A DNA stretch of 64,000 bases from Streptomyces griseoluteus. Lineage in GTDB: Bacteria; Actinomycetota; Actinomycetes; Streptomycetales; Streptomycetaceae. This document shows, in pieces, positions 1-7,000 of this stretch (the first letter of the stretch is position 1; every line of letters begins with the position of its first letter). The notes under the pieces were generated by a model, which was not told the origin of the DNA, made no database searches, and saw only the letters and a program-made list of their open reading frames with translations. Both the position numbers and the translations under genes were made by a program. The stretch lies in the NCBI RefSeq assembly GCF_004784465.1, contig NZ_SRRU01000011.1, forward strand, positions 62,001 through 126,000, in the 5' to 3' direction.

Positions 1-98
1 CAAGGGCCGCGCGCCGCGCGAGATCGGGCGCGCTTGTCACCCCCGGCCGCCATGAACATCCCGGAGAGTAGCCCGTGGTTCGAACTCACATCCAGGTC

Positions 99-116
99 TC
101 GCCACAACTGTGGCGA
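99..116. promoter_or_regulatory. 18-bp palindrome upstream of the MmyB-like gene
   Basis: TCGCCACA and TGTGGCGA form perfect 8-bp arms around a 2-bp centre. A second small inverted repeat, GGCAT-gaa-ATGCC, lies at 133-145, inside a GTCAAC/GTTGAC pair (126-131 and 152-157). This is the usual size of a dimeric regulator operator, but nothing shows which protein binds. The rest of 1-228 holds no convincing gene. Confidence 0.35.
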
Positions 117-228
117 ATTTCAGCCGTCAACAGGCATGAAATGCCACGATAGTTGACACGGCTCTTGTCGGAGCAGCAGGATCGCAGCGCCGCGTGCAGG
201 CGGCCAAGGCAAGAGGGGTGACCACCCG

Positions 229-861
229 ATGGCACATCAGGCGGGCGGGCGGCGGCCGGTATCCCGGTCCGTCCCCGAGAGCTGTGAGGCGCGGGACTAT
301 CTGGACGACTACGCCGCCGTGGTGGAGGCCGCCCCGTTCCCCTCGCTCGTCGTGGACCACCGCTGGAACGTCATTCTGGCCAACGACTCCTTCGCCGTCC
401 TCTTCGGTGAGGTGCGGCACCACCCCACCGCGATGCCCGGCGACAACTTCCTGCGCTTCGTCCTCTTCCACCCCGACGCGGGCCGCGTGCTCGGCGAGCA
501 CGAGCCGGCCTGGTGCCTGCCGATGCTGGCCCAGCTCAAGACCGCGATGGAGGGGTACGGCCACGACCACGAACTCCAGGCGATACGCCGGGACGTGGCC
601 CACGACCCGATCATGGAGGCCGCCTACCGGCAGGGGCTGCCGCACTGGATACACGCGGTCGGCGAGAGCGCGGCCCGGCTCGACGGCGCCGTACGCCTGC
701 TGCACCACCCCGATCCGCGCCGGGGCACCACGGAGTGCCGGGTGGTGGACGAGACCCCGCCCCTGCTGCGCGACCTGGGTCACCGGCGCCTGACGATGAT
801 CCCCCGGCAGCCGTCCACCGCCGGCCGGCGCGCCCACCTGACGGTCGTCCCCACCCCATAG
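229..861 (+). CDS. MmyB-like ligand-binding (MLTR_LBD) protein without an HTH domain
   Basis: The 210-residue product matches the PAS-like ligand-binding half of MmyB/XRE-type Streptomyces regulators. It has the typical run YLDDYAAVVEAAPFPSLVVD, followed by a WNVILAND-like strand and a segment in which the bound ligand (a fatty acid in MmyB) is thought to sit. Full-length relatives have an N-terminal helix-turn-helix of about 90 residues. Here only about 20 residues precede the sensor domain, and no HTH is encoded in frame upstream. The ATG at 229 follows a GAGGGG-like ribosome site. It could be a stand-alone ligand binder or a truncated regulator that has lost DNA binding. The C-terminal 25 residues are basic and probably disordered. 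Confidence 0.75.
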   Translation: MAHQAGGRRPVSRSVPESCEARDYLDDYAAVVEAAPFPSLVVDHRWNVILANDSFAVLFGEVRHHPTAMPGDNFLRFVLFHPDAGRVLGEHEPAWCLPMLAQLKTAMEGYGHDHELQAIRRDVAHDPIMEAAYRQGLPHWIHAVGESAARLDGAVRLLHHPDPRRGTTECRVVDETPPLLRDLGHRRLTMIPRQPSTAGRRAHLTVVPTP

Positions 862-926
862 ACCCGGCCCGGCCCCGTCGGTGTTCAGGTCATCGACGGC
901 GCCGGGTCATCCGCACCCGCGACACT

Positions 927-949
927 GTTACGCAAGCTGCTTGCGTAAC
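927..949. promoter_or_regulatory. LacI-type operator, 23-bp perfect palindrome
   Basis: GTTACGCAAGC-T-GCTTGCGTAAC has perfect 11-bp arms and a 1-bp centre. The hexamer CTTGCG recurs as direct repeats at 940, 949 and 960, so the dyad is extended towards the LacI start codon at 969. The placement suggests autoregulation of the adjacent LacI gene. The CTTGC/GCAAG half-sites also occur in the operator at 2015-2035. Confidence 0.75.
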
Positions 950-968
950 TTGCGCTACCCTTGCGCAC

Positions 969-1967
969 ATGACGCGACGACTTGCGGAAGTGGCGAAGAA
1001 GGTCGGGGTCAGCGAGGCCACGGTCAGCCGGGTGCTCAACGGCAAGCCCGGAGTCTCCGACGCCACCCGGCAGTCGGTCCTCACCGCCTTGGACGTCCTG
1101 GGCTACGAGCGCCCCACCCAGTTGCGCGGCGAGCGCGCCCGTCTGGTCGGCCTGGTCCTGCCGGAACTCCAGAACCCCATCTTCCCCGCGTTCGCCGAGG
1201 TCATCGGGGGCGCGCTCGCCCAGCTCGGGCTGACCCCGGTGCTGTGCACCCAGACCAAGGGCGGCGTCTCGGAGGCCGACTACGTCGAACTCCTCCTTCA
1301 GCAGCAGGTCTCCGGCGTCGTCTTCGCCGGCGGGCTGTACGCGCAGGCCGACGCCCCGCACGACCACTACCGCCGCCTCGCGGACCGCAGCATCCCGGTC
1401 GTGCTGGTCAACGCGGCCATAGAGCACCTCGGCTTCCCCGCCGTCTCCTGCGACGACACGGTCGCCGTCGAGCAGGCGTGGCGCCACCTCGCCTCCCTCG
1501 GCCACGAGCGGATCGGCCTGGTCCTCGGCCCCGGCGACCACGTCCCCTCCGCCCGTAAGCTCGCCGCCGCCCGCGCGCTGGCCGGGGACCTGCCGGACGC
1601 CCATGTGGCCCGTGCCATCTTCTCCATCGAGGGCGGGCACGCTGCCGCCTCCCGGCTGATCGACCGGGGTGTCACCGGCATCATCTGCGCCAGCGACCCG
1701 CTCGCGCTCGGCGCGGTGAGGGCCGCCCGCCGCAAGGGACTTGACGTACCGGGGCAGATCTCGGTGGTCGGCTACGACGACTCGGCCTTCATGAACTGCA
1801 CCGAGCCCCCGCTCACCACCGTCCGCCAGCCCATCGAGGCCATGGGCCGGGCCGCCGTGGAACTGCTGAACGCGCAGATCGGCGGCACCGCCGTCCCCGC
1901 CGAGGAGCTGCTGTTCGAGCCCGAGCTGGTGGTCCGGGGCTCCACCGCGCAAGCGCCGCGCGACTGA
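969..1967 (+). CDS. LacI-family repressor of the alpha-glucan locus
   Basis: This is a 332-residue LacI/GalR regulator. Its N-terminal helix-turn-helix (LAEVAKKVGVSEATVSRVLN, residues 4-23) is followed by a periplasmic-binding-protein-like effector domain ending in the family signature PPLTTVRQPIEAMGR. The ATG at 969 fits the family, because homologues start a few residues before the HTH. The gene sits directly upstream of, and in the same direction as, the ABC importer and glycosidase genes. Matching palindromes lie before it (927-949) and before the lipoprotein gene (2015-2035). The likely inducer is therefore an imported alpha-glucooligosaccharide, although the sequence does not identify it. 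Confidence 0.9.
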   Translation: MTRRLAEVAKKVGVSEATVSRVLNGKPGVSDATRQSVLTALDVLGYERPTQLRGERARLVGLVLPELQNPIFPAFAEVIGGALAQLGLTPVLCTQTKGGVSEADYVELLLQQQVSGVVFAGGLYAQADAPHDHYRRLADRSIPVVLVNAAIEHLGFPAVSCDDTVAVEQAWRHLASLGHERIGLVLGPGDHVPSARKLAAARALAGDLPDAHVARAIFSIEGGHAAASRLIDRGVTGIICASDPLALGAVRAARRKGLDVPGQISVVGYDDSAFMNCTEPPLTTVRQPIEAMGRAAVELLNAQIGGTAVPAEELLFEPELVVRGSTAQAPRD

Positions 1968-2014
1968 GCGCACCGGGGAGCCGTTGGGCTGTCAAATAAT
2001 TACAGATTCTGCGC

Positions 2015-2035
2015 GACATCTTGCGGCAAGGTGTC
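2015..2035. promoter_or_regulatory. LacI-type operator before the ABC importer operon
   Basis: GACATCTTGC-G-GCAAGGTGTC is a 21-bp inverted repeat with one mismatch per pair of arms. It lies about 50 bp before the lipoprotein start, just downstream of an AT-rich promoter-like patch (1989-2010). It shares the CTTGC/GCAAG half-sites with the operator before the LacI gene. Confidence 0.7.
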
Positions 2036-2087
2036 GTCGGTGCTTGAGTGTGCGGCGCCCACCGCTCCTGCCTTGAGGGGTCCACCG

Positions 2088-3440
2088 ATGAGAAGCACCG
2101 GGTTCCGCCGCACCGTCGCCGCGATCGGCGTCTGTTCCTCGCTCGCCCTCACCGCAGCAGCCTGCGGCTCGGACGACGACAGCTCGGCGGGCGGCAAGAC
2201 CCGCATCACCGTCAACTGCGAGCCGCCCAAGAGCGCCAAGGTCGACCGCCGGTTCTTCGAGGAGGACACCGCCTCCTTCGAGAAGGCCCACCCGGACATC
2301 GACGTGGTCGCCCACGACGCCTTCCCCTGCCAGGACCCCAAGACCTTCGACGCCAAGCTCGCCGGCGGCCAGATGGAGGACGTGTTCTACACCTACTTCA
2401 CCGATGCCCGGCATGTGGTCGACATCCACCAGGCCGCCGACCTCACCCCGTACGTCAAGGAACTCAAGAGCTACGACAGCATCCAGAAGCAGCTCCGGGA
2501 CATCTACACCGTCGACGGCAAGGTCTACGGCATCCCGCGCACCGGCTACTCCATGGGGCTGATCTACAACCGCGCCCTGTTCAAGAAGGCCGACCTCGAC
2601 CCCGACAAGCCCCCGGCCACCTGGGACGAGGTACGCGCCGCCGCCAGGAAGATCGCCGGACTGGGCAACGGCACCGTCGGGTACGCCGACTACAGCGCCC
2701 AGAACCAGGGCGGCTGGCACTTCACCGCGGAGCTGTACTCCCAGGGCGGCGACGTCGTCAGCGCCGACGGCAAGAAGGCCACCGTCGACACCCCCGAGGG
2801 CCGCGCGGTGCTGCGGAACCTGCACGACATGCGCTGGGCGGACGACTCCATGGGCAGCAAGCAGCTCCTCGTCATCAACGACGCCCAGCAGATGATGGGT
2901 TCGGGCAAGCTCGGCATGTACCTCTCGGCGCCGGACAACATCCCGATCCTGGTGAAGGAGAAGGGCGGCTCGTACAAGGACCTGGCGCTCGCCCCGATGC
3001 CCGGCGGCAAGGGCACGCTCATCGGTGGCGACGGCTACATGTTCAACAAGAAGGCCAGCCCCGCCCAGATCCGCGCCGGCCTCAAGTGGCTCGACCACAT
3101 GTTCCTCACCCCCGGAGACGGCTTCCTCGGCGACTACGCCCGCGCCAAGAAGAACGACGCACCCGTGGGACTGCCCGAGCCGCGCCTGTTCACCGGCGCC
3201 GCCGACGCCAAGGACCAGCAGGTCAAGAAGGCCAACGCCAACGTCCCGGTGGAGAACTACCAGTCGTTCCTGGACGGCAACCAGAGTCTGGACATGAAGA
3301 TCGAGCCGCCGCACGCCCAGCAGATCTACTCGGTGCTCGACGGGGTCGTCTCCGCCGTCCTCACCAAGAAGGACGCGGACGTCGACCAGCTCCTCAAGGA
3401 CGCCGACGGCAAGATCGACAGCATCCTGGCGCGGGGCTGA
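2088..3440 (+). CDS. Sugar ABC transporter substrate-binding lipoprotein (CUT1)
   Basis: The 450-residue extracellular solute-binding protein belongs to the family 1 group (MalE/AglE type). The signal peptide ends in a lipobox (LTAAAC), and the mature Cys is followed by a Ser/Asp/Gly-rich tether, so the protein should be lipid-anchored outside the membrane. The ATG at 2088 is preceded by a GAGGGG site and gives a normal lipoprotein signal. Codons upstream would destroy the signal sequence. It is followed after 5 bp by the first permease gene. Like many Streptomyces CUT1 systems the locus has no dedicated ATPase, so it probably uses the shared MsiK protein. The neighbouring glycosidases point to an alpha-gluco-oligosaccharide substrate. 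Confidence 0.9.
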   Translation: MRSTGFRRTVAAIGVCSSLALTAAACGSDDDSSAGGKTRITVNCEPPKSAKVDRRFFEEDTASFEKAHPDIDVVAHDAFPCQDPKTFDAKLAGGQMEDVFYTYFTDARHVVDIHQAADLTPYVKELKSYDSIQKQLRDIYTVDGKVYGIPRTGYSMGLIYNRALFKKADLDPDKPPATWDEVRAAARKIAGLGNGTVGYADYSAQNQGGWHFTAELYSQGGDVVSADGKKATVDTPEGRAVLRNLHDMRWADDSMGSKQLLVINDAQQMMGSGKLGMYLSAPDNIPILVKEKGGSYKDLALAPMPGGKGTLIGGDGYMFNKKASPAQIRAGLKWLDHMFLTPGDGFLGDYARAKKNDAPVGLPEPRLFTGAADAKDQQVKKANANVPVENYQSFLDGNQSLDMKIEPPHAQQIYSVLDGVVSAVLTKKDADVDQLLKDADGKIDSILARG

Positions 3441-3445
3441 CCACC

Positions 3446-4396
3446 ATGACCAAGACGGCCGAGCGGCTCCCCGCGGCCGCCGCCCCCCTGGCCCCGCCCC
3501 CGACCCCGGCGGGCGGCGGCCGGGGCCGCCGGGCGCTCGCCGACCAGGTCCGCGCCTACGGCTTCCTCCTCGGCGGCCTGGTCTGCTTCGCCCTGTTCTC
3601 CTGGTACCCGGCGATCCGCGCCGTCGTCATCGCCTTCCAGCGCTACACCCCGGGCTCCACGCCCGAATGGGTCGGCACCGCCAACTTCCGCCGGGTCCTG
3701 CACGATCCGGAGTTCGGCGCGGCCTGGCGCAACACCCTCACCTTCACCGTGCTCGCCCTCCTCCTCGGCTTCGCCGTGCCCTTCGTGCTCGCCCTCGTCC
3801 TCAACGAACTCCGGCACGCCAAGGCGTTCTTCCGGGTCGTGGTCTACCTGCCGGTGATGATCCCCCCGGTGGTCAGCGCCCTGCTGTGGAAGTGGTTCTA
3901 CGACCCCGGCGCCGGCCTCGCCAACGAGACGCTGCGCGCCCTGCACCTGCCCACCTCCAACTGGTCCAACGGCACCGACACCGCGCTGATCTCCCTGGTG
4001 ATCGTGGCGACCTGGGCCAACCTCGGCGGCACCGTCCTCATCTACCTCGCCGCCCTCCAGTCCATCCCCGGCGAGCTGTACGAGGCCGCCGAACTCGACG
4101 GAGCCGGCCTGCTCCAGCGCATCCGGCACGTCACGATCCCGCAGACCCGGTTCGTGATCCTGATGCTGATGCTCCTGCAGATCATCGCCACCATGCAGGT
4201 GTTCACCGAGCCCTTCGTGATCACCGGCGGCGGCCCGGAGAGCGCGACCGTGACGGTGCTCTACCTGATCTACAAGTACGCCTTCCTCTACAACGACTTC
4301 GGCGGGGCCTGCGCCCTCAGCGTGATGCTGCTGGTACTGCTCGGCGCCTTCTCCGCCCTCTACCTCCGGCTCACCCGCAGCGAGGGGGACGCATGA
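3446..4396 (+). CDS. Sugar ABC transporter permease (MalF/AglF type)
   Basis: The 316-residue inner-membrane permease has a Pro/Gly-rich cytoplasmic N-terminus, six predicted membrane segments and the ABC-permease EAA loop (YEAAELDGAGLLQRIRHV, near residue 212) that contacts the ATPase. The start at 3446 lies 5 bp after the lipoprotein stop. The ORF stays open upstream, but that upstream part is only a shadow of the lipoprotein gene. The gene should be co-transcribed with the lipoprotein and the second permease. Confidence 0.9.
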   Translation: MTKTAERLPAAAAPLAPPPTPAGGGRGRRALADQVRAYGFLLGGLVCFALFSWYPAIRAVVIAFQRYTPGSTPEWVGTANFRRVLHDPEFGAAWRNTLTFTVLALLLGFAVPFVLALVLNELRHAKAFFRVVVYLPVMIPPVVSALLWKWFYDPGAGLANETLRALHLPTSNWSNGTDTALISLVIVATWANLGGTVLIYLAALQSIPGELYEAAELDGAGLLQRIRHVTIPQTRFVILMLMLLQIIATMQVFTEPFVITGGGPESATVTVLYLIYKYAFLYNDFGGACALSVMLLVLLGAFSALYLRLTRSEGDA

Positions 4397-4433
4397 ACAC
4401 CCGTACCGAGGGGGGCACATGAGCACCCGTACC
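4382..4433 (+). repeat. 26-bp tandem duplication of a ribosome-binding site and start codon
   Basis: Two adjacent 26-bp units (4382-4407 and 4408-4433) match at 23 of 26 positions. Each carries a GAGGGGG-type ribosome site, an ATG and the codons for a Thr-Arg-Thr start. The first ATG (4393) opens a nine-codon frame, MNTRTEGGT, whose TGA overlaps the second ATG (4419), the true permease start. It looks like a slipped duplication that left a minicistron between the two permease genes. Confidence 0.75.
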
Positions 4434-5294
4434 CTCATCTCCCCGGCCACCCTCGCCCGTCCGCGGGGAAGGGCCCTGTACTGGACGGTGTTCGGGACCG
4501 TCGTCGTCCTGTTCGCGCTCGCCTTCCTGTTCCCGGTGTACTGGATGGCGTCCGGCGCGATGAAGTCCCCGGACGAGATCGCCCGTACCCCGCCCACCCT
4601 GGTCCCCGAGCACTGGCACCTGACGGGCTACACCGATGCCTGGGACCTGATGCAGCTCCCGCAGCACCTGTGGAACACCGTGGTGCAGGCGGCCGGTGCC
4701 TGGGCCTTCCAGCTCGTGTTCTGCACGGCCGCCGCGTACGCGCTGTCCAAGCTGAAGCCCGCCTTCGGCAACGTGGTCCTCGGCGGCATCCTCGCCACCC
4801 TGATGGTCCCGGCGCAGGCGCTCGTCGTACCGAAGTACCTGACCGCGGCCGACCTGCCGCTGATCCACACCAGCCTGCTCAACGACCCGCTCGGCATCTG
4901 GCTGCCGGCCGTCGCCAACGCCTTCAACCTGTACCTGCTCAAGCGGTTCTTCGACCAGTTGCCCCGTGATGTGCTGGAGGCCGCCGAGATCGACGGCGCG
5001 GGGAAGCTGCGCACCCTGTGGTCGGTCGTGCTGCCCATGTCCCGCCCGGTGCTCGGCGTGGTCTCCATCTTCGCGCTGGTCGCCGTCTGGCAGGACTTCC
5101 TCTGGCCGCTGATGGTCTTCTCCGACACCGACAAGCAGCCGATCAGTGTGGCCCTCGTCCAGTTGTCGCAGAACATCCAGCTCACCGTGCTCGTTGCGGC
5201 CATGGTGATCGCCAGCATCCCCATGGTGGCGCTCTTCCTCGTGTTCCAGCGGCACATCATCGCCGGGATCAGCGCGGGCAGCACCAAGGGCTGA
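4419..5294 (+). CDS. Sugar ABC transporter permease (MalG/AglG type)
   Basis: The 291-residue second permease of the importer has six predicted membrane segments and an EAA loop (LEAAEIDGAGKLRTLWSVVL, near residue 186). It starts at the second copy of the tandem 26-bp repeat. A nine-residue upstream minicistron overlaps its start codon by ATGA, so it may be translated by re-initiation. MalG-type permeases pair with the MalF-type partner encoded just upstream. Confidence 0.9.
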   Translation: MSTRTLISPATLARPRGRALYWTVFGTVVVLFALAFLFPVYWMASGAMKSPDEIARTPPTLVPEHWHLTGYTDAWDLMQLPQHLWNTVVQAAGAWAFQLVFCTAAAYALSKLKPAFGNVVLGGILATLMVPAQALVVPKYLTAADLPLIHTSLLNDPLGIWLPAVANAFNLYLLKRFFDQLPRDVLEAAEIDGAGKLRTLWSVVLPMSRPVLGVVSIFALVAVWQDFLWPLMVFSDTDKQPISVALVQLSQNIQLTVLVAAMVIASIPMVALFLVFQRHIIAGISAGSTKG

Positions 5295-5334
5295 CCCGGC
5301 CCCCTCGACAGACTCGACAGAAAGGGCACGCACC

Positions 5335-6942
5335 GTGGCACAGCCCACCCATGCCCGCAGGCAGGCCGACTGGTGGCGCTCGGCCGTCATCTACCAGGTG
5401 TACGTGCGCAGCTTCGCGGACGGCGACGGCGACGGCACCGGAGACCTCGCCGGGGTCCGCGCCCGGCTGCCCTACCTCGCCGAACTCGGCGTGGACGCAC
5501 TGTGGTTCAACCCCTGGTACCTGTCCCCGATGAAGGACGGCGGCTACGACGTCGCCGACTACCGCACCGTCGACCCCGCCTTCGGCACCCTCGCCGAGGC
5601 CGAGAAGCTCATCGCCGAGGCCCGTGAGCTGGGCATTCGCACCATCGTCGACATCGTGCCCAACCACGTCTCCGACCAGCACCCCTGGTTCCGGGCCGCG
5701 CTCGCCGCCGGCCCCGGCAGCCCCGAGCGTGAACTGTTCCACTTCCGCCCCGGACGCGGCGCGCACGGCGAGCTCCCGCCCAACGACTGGCCGTCGCAGT
5801 TCGTCGGCTCCACGGAACCGGTGTGGACCCGGCTGCCCGACGGCGACTGGTACCTGCACCTGTTCACCCCCGAGCAGCCCGACCTCAACTGGGCCCACCC
5901 GGCCGTTCGCCGCGAGCACGAGGACATCCTGCGCTTCTGGTTCGAGCGCGGTGTCGCGGGCGTCCGTATCGACTCCGCCGCCCTGCTCGCCAAGGACCCC
6001 GGCCTGCCCGACCTCGCCGGCGCCCCCGACCCGCACCCCTTCGTCGACCGCGACGAACTCCACGACATCTACCGCTCCTGGCGCGCGGTCGCCGACGAGT
6101 ACGGCGGGGTGTTCGTCGGCGAGGTCTGGCTCCCCGACGCCGAGCGCTTCGCCCGCTACCTCCGCCCCGACGAACTGCACACCGCCTTCAACTTCGCCTT
6201 CCTGTCCTGCCCCTGGGACGCGGACCGGCTGCGCGCGGCCATCGACTCCACCCTCGCCGAGCACGCTCCCGTGGGCGCCCCGGCCACCTGGGTGCTGTGC
6301 AACCACGACATCACCCGCACCGTCACCCGCTACGGCCGCGCCGACACCGGCTTCGACTTCGCCGCCAAGGCGTTCGGCACCCCTACCGACCTCGCGCTCG
6401 GCACCCGTCGCGCCCGCGCCGCCGCCCTGCTCTCCCTCGCCCTGCCCGGCTCGGTCTACCTGTACCAGGGAGAGGAACTGGGCCTGCCCGAGGCGGACAT
6501 CCCGGTGGACCGGATCGAGGACCCGATGCACCACCGCTCCGGCGGCACCGACCCCGGCCGCGACGGCTGCCGGGTCCCGCTGCCCTGGTCCGCCGACGCC
6601 CCCTACGCGGGCTTCGGCTCGCGCGAGGAGCCCTGGCTGCCGCAGCCGGCGGACTGGGCGGCGTACGCGGCCGACCGGCAGGAGCGCGACCCGCACTCCA
6701 TGCTCACCTTGTACCGCGAGGCGCTCGTCGCCCGTCCCGCGTTCGGCGAGGGCCCGCTGACCTGGCTCCCCGCCCCCGAGGGCGTCCTCGCCTTCGCCCG
6801 CGCCGACGGCGCCCTGTGCGTGGTGAACCTCGCCGCCACCGCCACCGAACTGCCCGCGCACTCCGAACTCCTGCTCAGCAGCGGCCCGCTGGACGAGTCG
6901 GGCCGGCTGCCGCAGGACACGGCGGTCTGGTTGCGCGCCTGA
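5335..6942 (+). CDS. GH13 alpha-glucosidase, intracellular
   Basis: The 535-residue protein is a glycoside hydrolase family 13 enzyme of the oligo-1,6-glucosidase/alpha-glucosidase kind. Visible motifs are DIVPNHVS (region I), GVRIDSA with nucleophile Asp213 (region II), FVGEVW with acid/base Glu263 (region III) and CNHDIT with Asp325 (region IV). There is no signal peptide, so it should act on sugars already imported by the adjacent ABC system. The start is GTG 5335, 40 bp after the permease gene and behind a GAAAGGG ribosome site. The bond specificity (alpha-1,4, -1,3 or -1,6) cannot be read from the sequence. The secreted enzyme next door suggests nigero-oligosaccharides. Confidence 0.9.
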   Translation: MAQPTHARRQADWWRSAVIYQVYVRSFADGDGDGTGDLAGVRARLPYLAELGVDALWFNPWYLSPMKDGGYDVADYRTVDPAFGTLAEAEKLIAEARELGIRTIVDIVPNHVSDQHPWFRAALAAGPGSPERELFHFRPGRGAHGELPPNDWPSQFVGSTEPVWTRLPDGDWYLHLFTPEQPDLNWAHPAVRREHEDILRFWFERGVAGVRIDSAALLAKDPGLPDLAGAPDPHPFVDRDELHDIYRSWRAVADEYGGVFVGEVWLPDAERFARYLRPDELHTAFNFAFLSCPWDADRLRAAIDSTLAEHAPVGAPATWVLCNHDITRTVTRYGRADTGFDFAAKAFGTPTDLALGTRRARAAALLSLALPGSVYLYQGEELGLPEADIPVDRIEDPMHHRSGGTDPGRDGCRVPLPWSADAPYAGFGSREEPWLPQPADWAAYAADRQERDPHSMLTLYREALVARPAFGEGPLTWLPAPEGVLAFARADGALCVVNLAATATELPAHSELLLSSGPLDESGRLPQDTAVWLRA

Positions 6943-7000
6943 ACCGCCCCACCCCCGCACCTGCTATCCCCGGCACCCCCACCACTGAAGGGATCAGCAC

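Noticed and set aside
153..181. TTGACA as a promoter before the MmyB-like gene
   Set aside because: No acceptable -10 box lies 16-18 bp downstream.
2048..4396. One 782-codon frame spanning the lipoprotein and first permease genes
   Set aside because: The first two thirds are Arg/Pro/Gln-rich shadow sequence. Only the part from 3446 shows permease features, and the lipoprotein lies in another frame with a lipobox.
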